DNA from: Candidatus Geothermocultor quzhuomuensis
GTDB taxonomy: Bacteria > Actinomycetota > Aquicultoria > Geothermocultorales > Geothermocultoraceae
DNA length: 61,540 nt
Direction of reading: 5' to 3'
NCBI GenBank assembly: GCA_015711795.1
Contig: JACVJC010000013.1
Coordinates: 1 to 61,540 of the forward strand
The position numbers were made by a program, and so were the translations under genes. The notes below the pieces were generated by a model. That model searched no databases and was not told the origin of the DNA. It worked only from the letters and a program-made list of their open reading frames with translations. Below, piece after piece: positions 18,426 to 27,387 of the stretch. Within the stretch, counting starts at the first letter, position 1; each line of letters starts with the position of its first letter.

Positions 18426-19748
18426 TCAAGCTTCTTTATCATCAATGGTTAAAGGAATTACTCTTTCGGGCAACGGCCTAATTAAAATATCTTTTTTAAA
18501 ATTTCTTGATCCGTGATATTTTATCTTATTAGTAAAGTTCAAGATTAAAGGCATTAAGTCATTCCCACTAATTTGGCCCAAACAACCTTGAATGCATGAA
18601 ATTTCATCAAATTTCCTAACTTGGTCACGTCGGATGTTCTTGCCCCAAAAAAGTAAGGGAACAGCTTCCCCTGAGTGAATAAGAGTGCCTTCACTTGGCG
18701 TTGAATGGTCAGCTGTAATAACTAAAAGTAAATCCTCCTTAAAAAACTCGTCTTGAAGAATTTGAGAAATAGCTTTGTCTATTTTTTCAATGACTTCTTT
18801 TTTTAAAAGGGGGTTTTTAGTATGAGCAGCTTCATCTGGTGCTTTAGTATGAAGGTGAACAAAATCATAATCGCCTTGGAGAAATTCTTTAGCTTTTTCT
18901 AAACGTCTTTTCATATCTTCTCCAGCATCGCTATGGTTGTTTAGCTCAAAAAAGTCCAAGCCAATTTCTTTAGCTAAACCTCGGAGAAAAGGACTGGAAG
19001 AAATAGAAACTCCTTTAAAACTAAACTTCTCTTTAAAAGAAGTGAGCTTTCTTTTTCTCCCTGCCCATTTAGTAACTAAAAAATTAAGAGGAAGGGTATT
19101 TTGAGATAAGCGCTTAAGATTAACTGGATGTTCTTTTAAAATGTGGTAATTCTTGACCAAAAAATGATTTAAGGCAACTGCAGTTTTCTCCGCTTTTTTT
19201 CTTTCAGCTGCTTCTAAAAAAGGTTGAACTAATACTATTGGAAGATTATTACCAAAAGGGTCAGAATCAGTTATTTCTTGACTCACTTCCCCTTTTAAAA
19301 ATAAAAGTCCCTGCCTTTTACCTGTATAAACAAATTTTATTTCTATCCCATCAAAGATTTCTTCCTTAACTATGCGGGCAAGAGCTTTAACCTCTTCTTC
19401 ACTTACTTCAATTGCTCGGTCAACTATCCAAAGCTTACCTCCACATTCTTTAACTGAGATAAAACTTGTTCTTAAAACAACTTCTTCTTCAACCTTAAAC
19501 CCTTCTCCAGTTGCTTCAAGAAGACCTCGACCAGGAAACTCATTAAGGGAATAACCAAGAAGAAGAAAATGAGCTAAGTCACTAGAGGGTGCCAGCCCTG
19601 GCGAAAGTGGATACATCAGCCCATTCATCCCCTGGAAAGCTAACTTATCGAGAGAAGGTGTAAAAGCACTTTGTAAAGGTGTCTTAAAACCAAGCTCCTT
19701 AACTGAGCGGTCGCCTAAGCCATCTAAAATCATTAAAAGAACCTTCAT
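18426..19748 (-). CDS. apgM: Archaeal-type cofactor-independent phosphoglycerate mutase (ApgM-like)
   Basis: This 440-residue alkaline-phosphatase-superfamily protein has the N-terminal metal motif LLMILDGLGDRSV, the phospho-acceptor serine region SPGLAPSSDLAHFLLLGY, and later metal ligands in FVHLHTKAPDEAAHTKN and ITADHSTPSEGTLIHSGEAVP. It is somewhat longer than typical ApgM. The expected reaction is 3-phosphoglycerate to 2-phosphoglycerate. It overlaps the preceding PP-loop gene by ATGA, an unusual partner, so a different phosphotransfer substrate cannot be excluded. The genes converge with the LysR regulator. Confidence 0.82.
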   Translation of the reverse strand: MKVLLMILDGLGDRSVKELGFKTPLQSAFTPSLDKLAFQGMNGLMYPLSPGLAPSSDLAHFLLLGYSLNEFPGRGLLEATGEGFKVEEEVVLRTSFISVKECGGKLWIVDRAIEVSEEEVKALARIVKEEIFDGIEIKFVYTGKRQGLLFLKGEVSQEITDSDPFGNNLPIVLVQPFLEAAERKKAEKTAVALNHFLVKNYHILKEHPVNLKRLSQNTLPLNFLVTKWAGRKRKLTSFKEKFSFKGVSISSSPFLRGLAKEIGLDFFELNNHSDAGEDMKRRLEKAKEFLQGDYDFVHLHTKAPDEAAHTKNPLLKKEVIEKIDKAISQILQDEFFKEDLLLVITADHSTPSEGTLIHSGEAVPLLFWGKNIRRDQVRKFDEISCIQGCLGQISGNDLMPLILNFTNKIKYHGSRNFKKDILIRPLPERVIPLTIDDKEA

Positions 19749-20548
19749 TTTAATCCTCGCAATGTTTCTCTCACCACTCCATCAAAATCTTTTTCTCCTT
19801 CAAGTAATTGGAAAACTATTCTTTTGCCAACGGGAATAATGAATTCCTGAATATACCTTTGAAAAGCTTTTGGTTGGAAAAGAATTTTTCCTTCTAGGTC
19901 AAGATAATTTCCACTTAAGACGCAGCTGAGTTGCCTTCCATTCGATTTCCAGCTTTTCCCTAAAATTTGGCTAATCTCTTCTTCTAAAAAGATTTCTCTT
20001 ACTGGTAAAACTAAATCAATTCCAGCCACCTTTAAAACCTTAATATAAGCTTCAATAGCTTCTCTCGTTTGATTAAGCTTTACCTTGCTACCATGATACT
20101 CTCTTTCCCCCGCAATAACTTTCTTTGTCTTCAAGCCCTTAGCTAAAGAAACTCTAACAATGTGCATGTATAAGTGGCAACCAAGGCAAGGATTATAAAA
20201 ACCAAATTTTTTAACGAGCAAAGAAATAAAGCGTCCGTTAAGAGCCGACCAGAGTTTAGAGTTGCTTAATTTAACCAAGTTGGAAAGGGAAACCTTATAC
20301 TTTCTTCTTAACTCCTTTCTTAAAAACTCGACATTTTTTTCTATCTCTTTAAAATCACCATATTCCGTAGGAGCAAAAACATAACTAGGAATAACTAAAT
20401 CAACAGGGTTTTCTTGGCAAAACTTTAGAATAGCTGCAATGCTATCCCGACCAGAAATTTCAGCCAAAACAGTTTTTTTGCCAGAAACTTCTTTTTTTAG
20501 CTTTTTTAATAATTCTTTATCTTCTTGATTACCATAAAGGAAAATCAT
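19745..20548 (-). CDS. PP-loop ATPase-like protein with altered SGRDS motif
   Basis: This 267-residue protein has an N-terminal LAEISGRDSIAAILKF (about residues 31-46), a variant of the SGGxDS pyrophosphatase loop of N-type ATP pyrophosphatases. PCLGCHLYMHIVR (about 129-141) resembles the CxxC-H segment of thiouridine-type and related enzymes. The rest is unlike families I can name. It lies upstream of and overlaps apgM by 4 bp, so the two are co-translated. Possible roles are tRNA thiolation, amide or thioamide formation, or nucleotide adenylation; none is proven. The replacement of the second loop Gly by Arg is notable. Confidence 0.6.
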   Translation of the reverse strand: MIFLYGNQEDKELLKKLKKEVSGKKTVLAEISGRDSIAAILKFCQENPVDLVIPSYVFAPTEYGDFKEIEKNVEFLRKELRRKYKVSLSNLVKLSNSKLWSALNGRFISLLVKKFGFYNPCLGCHLYMHIVRVSLAKGLKTKKVIAGEREYHGSKVKLNQTREAIEAYIKVLKVAGIDLVLPVREIFLEEEISQILGKSWKSNGRQLSCVLSGNYLDLEGKILFQPKAFQRYIQEFIIPVGKRIVFQLLEGEKDFDGVVRETLRGLK

Positions 20549-20634
20549 ACTTGGATAATGATAGCGAAAGAAAGAGAAACAGTGAAGATTAACAAGTAAA
20601 ACAAGCTACCTCCATTAAAAGGAGACAAGAAGCT

Positions 20635-21502
20635 TAAAGTTCCTCAAAAGTAACAGTATACTTCAATTCCTTCTGAGAAAGATAGTCTAGTGGCTTTCCA
20701 TCAACTTCAGCATAAGGGTACATAAAGTAATTGAGTTTTCCTCCCTTTTGAGGCAAGTTGAGAATTAGGTCTCTCCCAGTACCAAAATCAATGTAATTTT
20801 CATTTTGAGCTCCAAAGAAATAAAAACGTGCTTCTCTAACCTTTGGGTCATTAAGGGAGATTTTTCTTTAAGTATTAGAAACATCAGAAGCGTCAACCGG
20901 TATCCAGCCCGAACCAGGTAAGTAAAATTCAGCACGACAGTGAAATGCTTTAGTCATATCTCCACTTTTCCCTTTAGGAATTCTAATGCCAAAAATTTCT
21001 TTGGCATGGGCTCCAATACTCCTAGCCAGAGCGGCAAAAACAGAGTGAATATCAGCGCATTTCCCCTTTTTGCTTTTTAATATTTTACAGACAGCTCCCG
21101 TTCCGCAACCCTTGATGGTTTCATCTCTTTGATAGTTTTCGACTATATAATCATAAATGGCTTCTGCTTTAAAAAGGATAGACCTTTTTCCTCTAGTCAC
21201 TCGCTTAGCTACTTTTTTGACATCTCCACTTGTTAAAACAAGTTTGGATGGTGAAAGGAACTTCTTTGCTTCAGGTGGAATTGGAAAATAACTTTTTCTC
21301 AACAAGTTCTTCTTATTAATCTCACTCCGTTTAACATTGAAGGAAAAAGTCACCTCTGGTTTATTTGTCGGATTCTCCCACTCGAAATAAAGAATATTGT
21401 TGCCAAATTCCCCTCAACTCCCTTCTCAAAACCCAAAAACGAAAAGCCGACTAAAAATGCTGTCACCAGCCAAATGAGTAAATTTTTCCCTTTCGCCTCC
21501 AT
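20635..21502 (-). pseudogene. Transglutaminase-like secreted protein, frameshifted and with in-frame stop
   Basis: An ATG at 21502 follows GGAGGATAAAAACG and encodes MEAKGKNLLIWLVTAFLVGF, a signal peptide. The frame is lost before residue about 40; the +2 frame then gives GEFGNNILYFEWENPTNKPEV and runs into a transglutaminase-like domain with the cysteine in KGKCADIHSVFAALARSIG, His in AFHCRAEFYLPGSG and Asp in WIPVDASDVSNT. A single TAA at 20870-20868 interrupts it; the same frame continues with the family's usual C-terminus (FYFFGAQNENYIDFGTGRDL, NYFMYPYAEVDGKPLDYL) to a stop at 20637. Two lesions imply decay, or sequencing errors. Confidence 0.75.
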
Positions 21503-21729
21503 CGTTTTTATCCTCCTTTCTAATTATGTGAGAGGATTTTATTTAAAGTTTTTTTATATATAAAATAAAAATTTTTTATTATATCCGAGTATACTTCTAA
21601 GGAGCAAAGCGCAAAAGTGTAATGATGATAGCAATAACTACATATTGGGCAGGGAAGATTGTTTGGAGAGTCAAAAATAAATTTATTTTAAAACCCTCTT
21701 TATGATTATAATTCACAATTTCCTTGAAA

Positions 21730-21751
21730 CAAAAGGTTTTTAAGCCTTTTG
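21730..21751 (-). terminator. Hairpin terminator after tRNA-Sec
   Basis: The minus strand reads CAAAAGG-CTTAAAAA-CCTTTTG followed by TTTC, a 7-bp stem about 6 nt after the tRNA end. The T tract is short, so this is a weak intrinsic terminator for the selA-selB-selC transcript. Confidence 0.5.
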
Positions 21752-21756
21752 TTTCT

Positions 21757-21851
21757 TGGCGGAAGGGCGTGGGAGTCGAACCCACCTAGGGCTTATTAAA
21801 CCCTGCACTGGTTTTGAAGACCAGGGAGCACACCGGCACTCATGCCCTTCC
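21757..21851 (-). tRNA. selC: tRNA-Sec (UCA)
   Basis: The RNA starts GGAAGGGCATG and ends GCCCTTCC-G-CCA, with an 8-bp acceptor stem. The anticodon arm CTGGT-CTTCAAA-ACCAG carries anticodon TCA, and a long variable arm (GCAGGGTTTAATAAGCCCT) precedes the T arm GTGGGTTCGACTCCCAC. Length with encoded CCA is 95 nt, as expected for tRNA-Sec. It lies 34 bp after selB on the same strand, so it is probably transcribed with selA and selB. Confidence 0.95.
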
Positions 21852-21885
21852 AAAAAATCAGTTCTTAGCTGTTAGTTGATAGGCA

Positions 21886-23775
21886 CTAGTGAAGGATTCT
21901 TTTGTCACCAATCCTTTTAGTCAATTTTAATTTATCAAAGTACTCTAAAAGTGGCAAGACAAACTTCCTAGAACTACCGATAATATCACGGAATTGAGCT
22001 GGAGTTATCGAGCCATTCTCCTTTAAAAAAGAAGTAATTAGCTCCCTAGCCTTAGCAATAGCAAAACTATGAAAATAAATTCCCGAAGCCACTTTAATTA
22101 AAACTTTTTCCTCAACCAAAACTTTAAATAATTCTTCAGCCAAATCCCCATCTTTAACAAAAGTCTCTTTAACCTTTTCTAGAGAAGGAGGAGAAAAGAG
22201 GTTTTCTCGATACATCTCCACAATTTTTTCCTTAATTGATTTCTCTTTCTCGCTTAAAAAAGGTTTATGAGTAGGTAATGTAATCTTTTCCCCTTTAATA
22301 AAGACCAAACCACCCCTTTCTAGTTCTTCTAAAAGAAGAGCAAAAGTTTTTCTATCCACTTTCTTAAAACCAGTTCTCAACTCTTCCTTAAGCATACCAG
22401 TGCTTAAGGGTTTTTCATTAAAGTGACTCTCTAACCTTTTTATAATTTCTTCACGAATCTGATTGTAAAAATGGTAATGGAAAAACCTTTCTCCAATCTT
22501 AAAAATTTCTTGCTTGATTTGAAGTGACTCAACAAAACTAAAAACTTCTTGAGAAGGTAAACCTAACTTAAGAGTTATTTCATTTAAAGAAAGTCCCCCT
22601 TCTTTGGCTTCCATCAAAATTTCCTTGATAATCTCTTCAACTGCTCCACTCATTTTCATTTTCAAGTTTTCAATTTGAGAGTCATCATATCGCCTTTTCC
22701 TCTGAGCATAAGGCTCAAGCACAACCCCCCCACCAATAGTTACTAAAGGAGAAAATCTCCTGACAACAAAGCGGTCAAATCTTTTAGCAATGAGGGGCTT
22801 ACTTAATCGAAGTTGAGCAAAAACTTCTTGACCAGACCTTATCTCTTCGCGGTCTAAAAGCCTAATCACTGCTACATCTTCAGTTGTTCCAAGGTAAAAG
22901 TGAACTCGTTCTCCATGCTTCAGAGCTGGAGCATCTTGAAGAAACTTTAAATAAACATCAATCAGGGAAGTTGGCTTAAAGGAAAAGGGTTGACAAAGGA
23001 CATCTCCTCTCTTAACTTCACTTTTAGATACACCGACTAAGTTGAGGGCTAATCTTGTTCCAGCTTCCCCTTCTTTGACTTTTTCCTTATGAGATTGGAT
23101 ATTCCGGATTCGGACAGTCTTTCCTTGAGGTAACAACTCTAATGTATCCCCTACCTTAATCTTACCCTCCCACAAAGTCCCAGTAACGACTGTGCCAAAA
23201 CCAGCCATTGTAAAAACCCGATCAATTGGGAATCGAGTAGGTGAAAGCCAATCTCGAGTTGGGGTTACTGTCAACATCTCATCAATTTTTTGCTTAAGTT
23301 CGGTTATCCCCTTGCCCTTTTTAGTGGAAACAAAAACTATAGGAGCCCCTTGAAGAAAAGTCCCTTTAACTGCCTCGTTAATATCGGAAACAATGAGAGA
23401 AAGCCAATCCTCCTCAACCAAATCAATCTTAGTCACTACAATTATCCCCTTTTTGATAGCGAGCAATTCTAAAATTTCCAGATGCTCCTTGGATTGAGGC
23501 ATCATCCCTTCATCAGCGGCGACAACAAACAAAACCAAATCGATTCCAGTTGCCCCAGCCAGCATATTTCGAATAAAGCGCTCATGACCAGGGACATCAA
23601 CAATACCAACCTTTTGACCAGAGGGTAGAGTAAGATAAGCAAAGCCCAAATCGATAGTCATCTCTCGTTCTTTTTCCTCTTTAAGACGGTCAGGGTCAAT
23701 GCCGGTTAAAACTTTAACCAGAGCACTCTTGCCATGGTCAATATGACCAGCAGTTCCAATAACATAAGAAGACAT
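21886..23775 (-). CDS. selB: Selenocysteine-specific elongation factor SelB
   Basis: This 629-residue GTPase begins [19 protein letters not shown] (P-loop) and has [16 protein letters not shown] (G3) and [10 protein letters not shown] (G4). Domains 2-3 (about 175-345) are EF-Tu-like beta barrels ([12 protein letters not shown]...). The C-terminal 270 residues are winged-helix repeats that bind the SECIS hairpin. The length is typical. Its ATG immediately follows the selA stop (TAAATG). It delivers Sec-tRNA to UGA codons such as the one in selD. Confidence 0.95.
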   Translation of the reverse strand: MSSYVIGTAGHIDHGKSALVKVLTGIDPDRLKEEKEREMTIDLGFAYLTLPSGQKVGIVDVPGHERFIRNMLAGATGIDLVLFVVAADEGMMPQSKEHLEILELLAIKKGIIVVTKIDLVEEDWLSLIVSDINEAVKGTFLQGAPIVFVSTKKGKGITELKQKIDEMLTVTPTRDWLSPTRFPIDRVFTMAGFGTVVTGTLWEGKIKVGDTLELLPQGKTVRIRNIQSHKEKVKEGEAGTRLALNLVGVSKSEVKRGDVLCQPFSFKPTSLIDVYLKFLQDAPALKHGERVHFYLGTTEDVAVIRLLDREEIRSGQEVFAQLRLSKPLIAKRFDRFVVRRFSPLVTIGGGVVLEPYAQRKRRYDDSQIENLKMKMSGAVEEIIKEILMEAKEGGLSLNEITLKLGLPSQEVFSFVESLQIKQEIFKIGERFFHYHFYNQIREEIIKRLESHFNEKPLSTGMLKEELRTGFKKVDRKTFALLLEELERGGLVFIKGEKITLPTHKPFLSEKEKSIKEKIVEMYRENLFSPPSLEKVKETFVKDGDLAEELFKVLVEEKVLIKVASGIYFHSFAIAKARELITSFLKENGSITPAQFRDIIGSSRKFVLPLLEYFDKLKLTKRIGDKRILH

Positions 23776-25194
23776 TTAAACCACCAAGTGGCTTATGGCT
23801 CGTAAAATCGCCCTTTCTTCACCAGATAACAAAGTCCTTAAGTCAAAAACCGCTTTATCCTCCTCAATCCTAATAATGATAGGAGGGTTAGCTTGCCGCA
23901 GAAGCTCACTAATTTTTAAAGGAGGTAACTTATTAATTTTTAAGGTTACCACCCAAGTAGGTATCTTTACATTAGGCAATGCTCCTCCACCACTTTGAGA
24001 AAAAGATTCCATTAAACTTACCTCTCCCTTTGCCCCAATAACTTTTTTTATTTTGCTAGCCAGGTTCTTTGCTCTTTTTTTGATTTCTTTTAAATCAGTA
24101 GAGAGCATTTTTAGCACAGGGATGTTATCCCAAACATCTTCTTCTAAATAATGGCGCAAGGTTGCTTCAAGGGCTGCTAAGGTTAATTTGTCAACTCTTA
24201 ATGCTCTAGTTAAGTGGTTTTTCTTCATTTTTTCTAAGGCTTCCTTCTTGCCCACAATCAAGCCAGCTTGAGTTCCCCCTAAAAGCTTATCACCACTAAA
24301 AGTTATAATTTGAGCTCCCATTTTTACAGCTTGTTGGATCGTTGGTTCCCCAGGGAAACCACGAGAAGCAAAGTCAACCAAGGCACCACTCCCTGCGTCA
24401 TACATCACGGGCAAATGAAACTTCCTGCCTAAATCAACCAACTCTAAAAGAGTCGCTTCAGTAGTAAAACCAACAATCCGAAAGTTGCTTGGGTGAACTT
24501 TTAAGATAAGTGCAGTTTCTTCATTAATGGCTAATTCGTAATCTTCTAAGTATGTTTTATTTGTTGTTCCAACTTCAACCAGCTTAGCTCCACTTAACTT
24601 CATTATTTCTGGAAGGCGGAAGGAACCACCAATTTCAATTAATTCGCTTCGAGAAACGATTACCTCTTTACCCTTGGCAAAAGTTGAAAGGGCAAGGAAA
24701 ACAGCGGCAGCATTATTATTAACAACGAACCCATCTTCGGCTCCCGTTATTTCTCTCAAAAGTCCTGCGATGTGAAAGTACCTTGAACCTCTTTTGCCTG
24801 TTTTAAGGTCAAGTTCCAAGTTGCTATACCCATCCATCACTTCAAGAACCTGTTTTTTAGCTTTCTCACTTAAAGGTGCTCTTCCCAAATTGGTGTGCAA
24901 AATAACCCCAGTAGCATTAATTACTCTTTTTAAACTGGGTAGTGCTTCGACACTAATATAAGCGGAAAGAGATTTAATCAAGCTTGATAATTTAACCTCA
25001 ATCTTATTGAGTTCAGAATCGGTTGAATTTAAAATTTCCTCTCTTAAGCTCTCAAGAAAACTTCGAATAATATTTAAGACAAGACCTCTAGGGTAAAGAG
25101 TTATAAGTTTTTTAATCTCATCTTGAACTAAAATTTCCTCAACTGATGGGATTTTTCTTAAAAGCGCTTTTTTGTCCATCTTCCCCCCAATCAT
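23776..25194 (-). CDS. selA: L-seryl-tRNA(Sec) selenium transferase SelA
   Basis: This protein of about 470 residues shows the SelA signatures INATGVILHTNLGRAPLSEKA (about 90-110), FVVNNNAAAVFLAL, and the PLP lysine in ITFSGDKLLGGTQAGLIVGK (about 295-315). It converts seryl-tRNA(Sec) to selenocysteyl-tRNA(Sec) using selenophosphate. The ATG at 25194 has no ribosome site; an in-frame ATG at 25179 follows GGGGGGAAG and may be the real start, removing MIGGK. It is the first gene of the selA-selB-selC operon. Confidence 0.95.
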   Translation of the reverse strand: MIGGKMDKKALLRKIPSVEEILVQDEIKKLITLYPRGLVLNIIRSFLESLREEILNSTDSELNKIEVKLSSLIKSLSAYISVEALPSLKRVINATGVILHTNLGRAPLSEKAKKQVLEVMDGYSNLELDLKTGKRGSRYFHIAGLLREITGAEDGFVVNNNAAAVFLALSTFAKGKEVIVSRSELIEIGGSFRLPEIMKLSGAKLVEVGTTNKTYLEDYELAINEETALILKVHPSNFRIVGFTTEATLLELVDLGRKFHLPVMYDAGSGALVDFASRGFPGEPTIQQAVKMGAQIITFSGDKLLGGTQAGLIVGKKEALEKMKKNHLTRALRVDKLTLAALEATLRHYLEEDVWDNIPVLKMLSTDLKEIKKRAKNLASKIKKVIGAKGEVSLMESFSQSGGGALPNVKIPTWVVTLKINKLPPLKISELLRQANPPIIIRIEEDKAVFDLRTLLSGEERAILRAISHLVV

Positions 25195-25239
25195 TAATCG
25201 TAATTCACAAGGAAGTAATTTTTAATTTCGAAACTCTAA

Positions 25240-25315
25240 TTTTCAATTCTTCAAACAAAAGAGATTTGAAATTTTAGAACGATGCATTTTCCTTTTGAAT
25301 TTCGTATTTTAAATC
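25240..25315 (+). repeat. Dispersed AT-rich intergenic repeat, copy 2
   Basis: TTCTTCAAACAAAAGAGATT continues into TGAAATTTTAGAACGATGC and ends GAATTTCGTATTTTAAATC. It aligns clearly with 29315-29411, sharing CAAACAAAAGA, the TTTGAAA arm and AATTTCGTATTT. TTCAAA and TTTGAA form a small hairpin. Confidence 0.5.
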
Positions 25316-25389
25316 TTCTCTAATTCTACTTTTAGGGATTAGTCTAGCTTTTAAGCCTAGCCAAGGTCAACTCTTTGACTTCTCAATGG

Positions 25390-26508
25390 CTAAATACCAA
25401 GCTCAGACTTAACTTTTATTAATTTAATAATATCACTCTTGGTAACAATGCCCTTTATCGCCCCATCTTTTACTACTAAAAGATGGCTAACTTCTTCTCG
25501 AGCCATTTGCATTAAAGCTTGAGCAGCATCATCTTCAGGAGTGATAAAATAAACACTTTTCAAAGGACGGACAACTTCCCTTACTAAAATCTTGTCCCAA
25601 TCTTCTCTAGGAATTTCCTTAAGGTCATTTAAACTGACAATCCCTAATAAATTTTCTCCCTCAACCACCGGGAAACGCCCAAACTTAACCTTTAAAAAAT
25701 AATCATCGACCAAATCCTCTAAGGTTAAAGAAGAAGAAACAGTTAAAACATTAGGAGACATTATTTCTTCTACCTTAATTCCCGAAAGTATCTTTTGAAA
25801 AAAAATTTGCTGGTAGCTGAGGCTTGCAGCTTGATTTAAAAACCAACCAAGGAAAACCAGCCAAAGCCCAACAAAATCTCCTCTCACAGCTTGAAATAGC
25901 CCATAAAAGATGAGAATAAAAGCGACTGCCTGTCCTCCTTTAGAAGCCCATCGGGTTGCTTTTTCTAAATCCTTAGAGATGTGCCAAAGAAAAGCTCGAA
26001 AAACTCGCCCGCCGTCAAGAGGAAAACCTGGGACCAAGTTAAAAGTTCCAAGAGCAACATTAATCCAGGAAAGAAACTGAAAGGGATGATAAAAGTTTTG
26101 TTTTAAAGTGAGATTTCTGACCAAATAAGCAAGGAGAAAGAAAAAAGCTCCTAAAAGGTAACTGGAAAAGGGGCCAGCTAAAGCCATCTTTAATTCAACT
26201 ATTGGGCTTTTGGGTTCTCCTTCCATTTGAGCAATACCTCCAAAAACAAAAAGAGTAATCTTTCTAATGGAAAGCCCATTGCGCCGGGCCACTAAAGAGT
26301 GAGAAATTTCATGGAAAAGAACCGAAAAGAAAAAAAGAAAAGAAGCTAAAATCCCTTCAATGAAAGAGAAAAGGGAAGGAGCTAAGGGAGAACTAAATTC
26401 ATAGATTAAGGAAAAAGTAATTAAAGCAAAAATGATAAACCAAGTAGCATTAATTTCAATGGGAATTCCAAAAATTTTTATCAAACGAAAAGAGGGGTAT
26501 TGAAACAT
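25390..26508 (-). CDS. Site-2 protease (M50) family membrane protein with two CBS domains
   Basis: The ATG at 26508 follows GAGGAGGGCA and is preferred to the TTG 12 nt upstream; the product has 372 residues. Membrane segments surround the metalloprotease motif HEISHSLVARRNG (near residue 62) and the third ligand region NLVPGFPLDGGRVFRAFLW (near 155). The last 120 residues are two CBS domains (MSPNVLTVSSSLTLEDLV; GIVTKSDIIKL), which in this family bind adenine nucleotides. Likely role: regulated intramembrane proteolysis linked to energy state. The substrate is unknown; no anti-sigma factor is adjacent. Confidence 0.9.
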   Translation of the reverse strand: MFQYPSFRLIKIFGIPIEINATWFIIFALITFSLIYEFSSPLAPSLFSFIEGILASFLFFFSVLFHEISHSLVARRNGLSIRKITLFVFGGIAQMEGEPKSPIVELKMALAGPFSSYLLGAFFFLLAYLVRNLTLKQNFYHPFQFLSWINVALGTFNLVPGFPLDGGRVFRAFLWHISKDLEKATRWASKGGQAVAFILIFYGLFQAVRGDFVGLWLVFLGWFLNQAASLSYQQIFFQKILSGIKVEEIMSPNVLTVSSSLTLEDLVDDYFLKVKFGRFPVVEGENLLGIVSLNDLKEIPREDWDKILVREVVRPLKSVYFITPEDDAAQALMQMAREEVSHLLVVKDGAIKGIVTKSDIIKLIKVKSELGI

Positions 26509-26706
26509 TGCCCTCCTCAATTGAAATTTTTATTCTCCATTTAGTTAAAGAACTAAAGTTTAATTGCGCTTATACCGATAATAACATATAATTTAATTTG
26601 GGTATAATAACAGGAGGCAGGGTGATAAAAGAGAACAAAAAAACTACACCTTTTAAATTCTTCTTTTTTAACAAAAAAAAAATTTAAAAAAGATATTCTT
26701 ATTGCT

Positions 26707-27300
26707 TTGCTTTCCCTAATTGTTCTTTCAGAAACTATTTATGGATATTACTATCAAAGTCGATACAAAGTAGACGAAACTCGAATCAACGCTTACATGA
26801 AATCTCTCGATTTTATCCTTCATGAGGGAGGTGGCTTTAACTTCCCAAATGCAAGGAATTATATAAACCCAAGTGACCAAACAATTGTTCATTTAGCTCA
26901 AGAACTAGAAACACCAGAAAAAATTTTTGATTTTGTTAGACATTATGTTAAATATGAAAATATAACTTCGGAGGAGAATCTTTACGACTATATCGTTTTA
27001 GATTCAAAAGAAAGTAACTGTGCTGGTCAATCAAATCTTCTCTGCTCCATTTTGAGAGCTTATGGATTTCCTCCACAGGAATGCCGTATCGTTTACGGGC
27101 GGATTGTAAAAAATAAGGTAGAAGGAAATCATGCCTGGGTTGAACTCGTTTTGAAGGGCAACTGGATTGTTCTTGACCCAACTCCTTTTACTCCTTATCG
27201 AAAATTTGGCGGCTGGTTAAAGAGAGATTTTTATCGAAAATACCAAGTCGTACCTGTCTTTGAATATAATGATGCTTATGCTCAATTTCATCGCTTCTAG
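26707..27300 (+). CDS. Transglutaminase-like cysteine protease-fold protein
   Basis: This 197-residue frame begins at a TTG without a ribosome site. It carries a transglutaminase-like triad: Cys in SKESNCAGQSNLLCSIL (near 107), His in VEGNHAWVELVL (near 140) and Asp in WIVLDPTPFTPYR. AGGAGG followed by GTG at 26623 offers a much better start; that frame encodes VIKENKKTTPFKFFFFNKKK and ends at a TAA just after a run of ten A (26673-26682). One slip in the run joins it to this frame and restores a signal segment (FKKDILIALLSLIVLSETI). Function: possible peptidase or cross-linking fold, exported. A frameshift error or slippage is likely. Confidence 0.7.
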   Translation: MLSLIVLSETIYGYYYQSRYKVDETRINAYMKSLDFILHEGGGFNFPNARNYINPSDQTIVHLAQELETPEKIFDFVRHYVKYENITSEENLYDYIVLDSKESNCAGQSNLLCSILRAYGFPPQECRIVYGRIVKNKVEGNHAWVELVLKGNWIVLDPTPFTPYRKFGGWLKRDFYRKYQVVPVFEYNDAYAQFHRF

Positions 27301-27387
27301 TCAAGACTTTTGGCTCGTAATCCGTCAGCGGGTTCACTGCTCCATTTACCAACTTTTAATCTTCGTTGTTGTGTTCTAGCTACTTTT

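Noticed and set aside
27305-27350. tRNA-like fragment (CTCGTAATCC ... GCGGGTTCACTGC)
   Set aside because: No acceptor stem or T arm pairs; at best a decayed piece.
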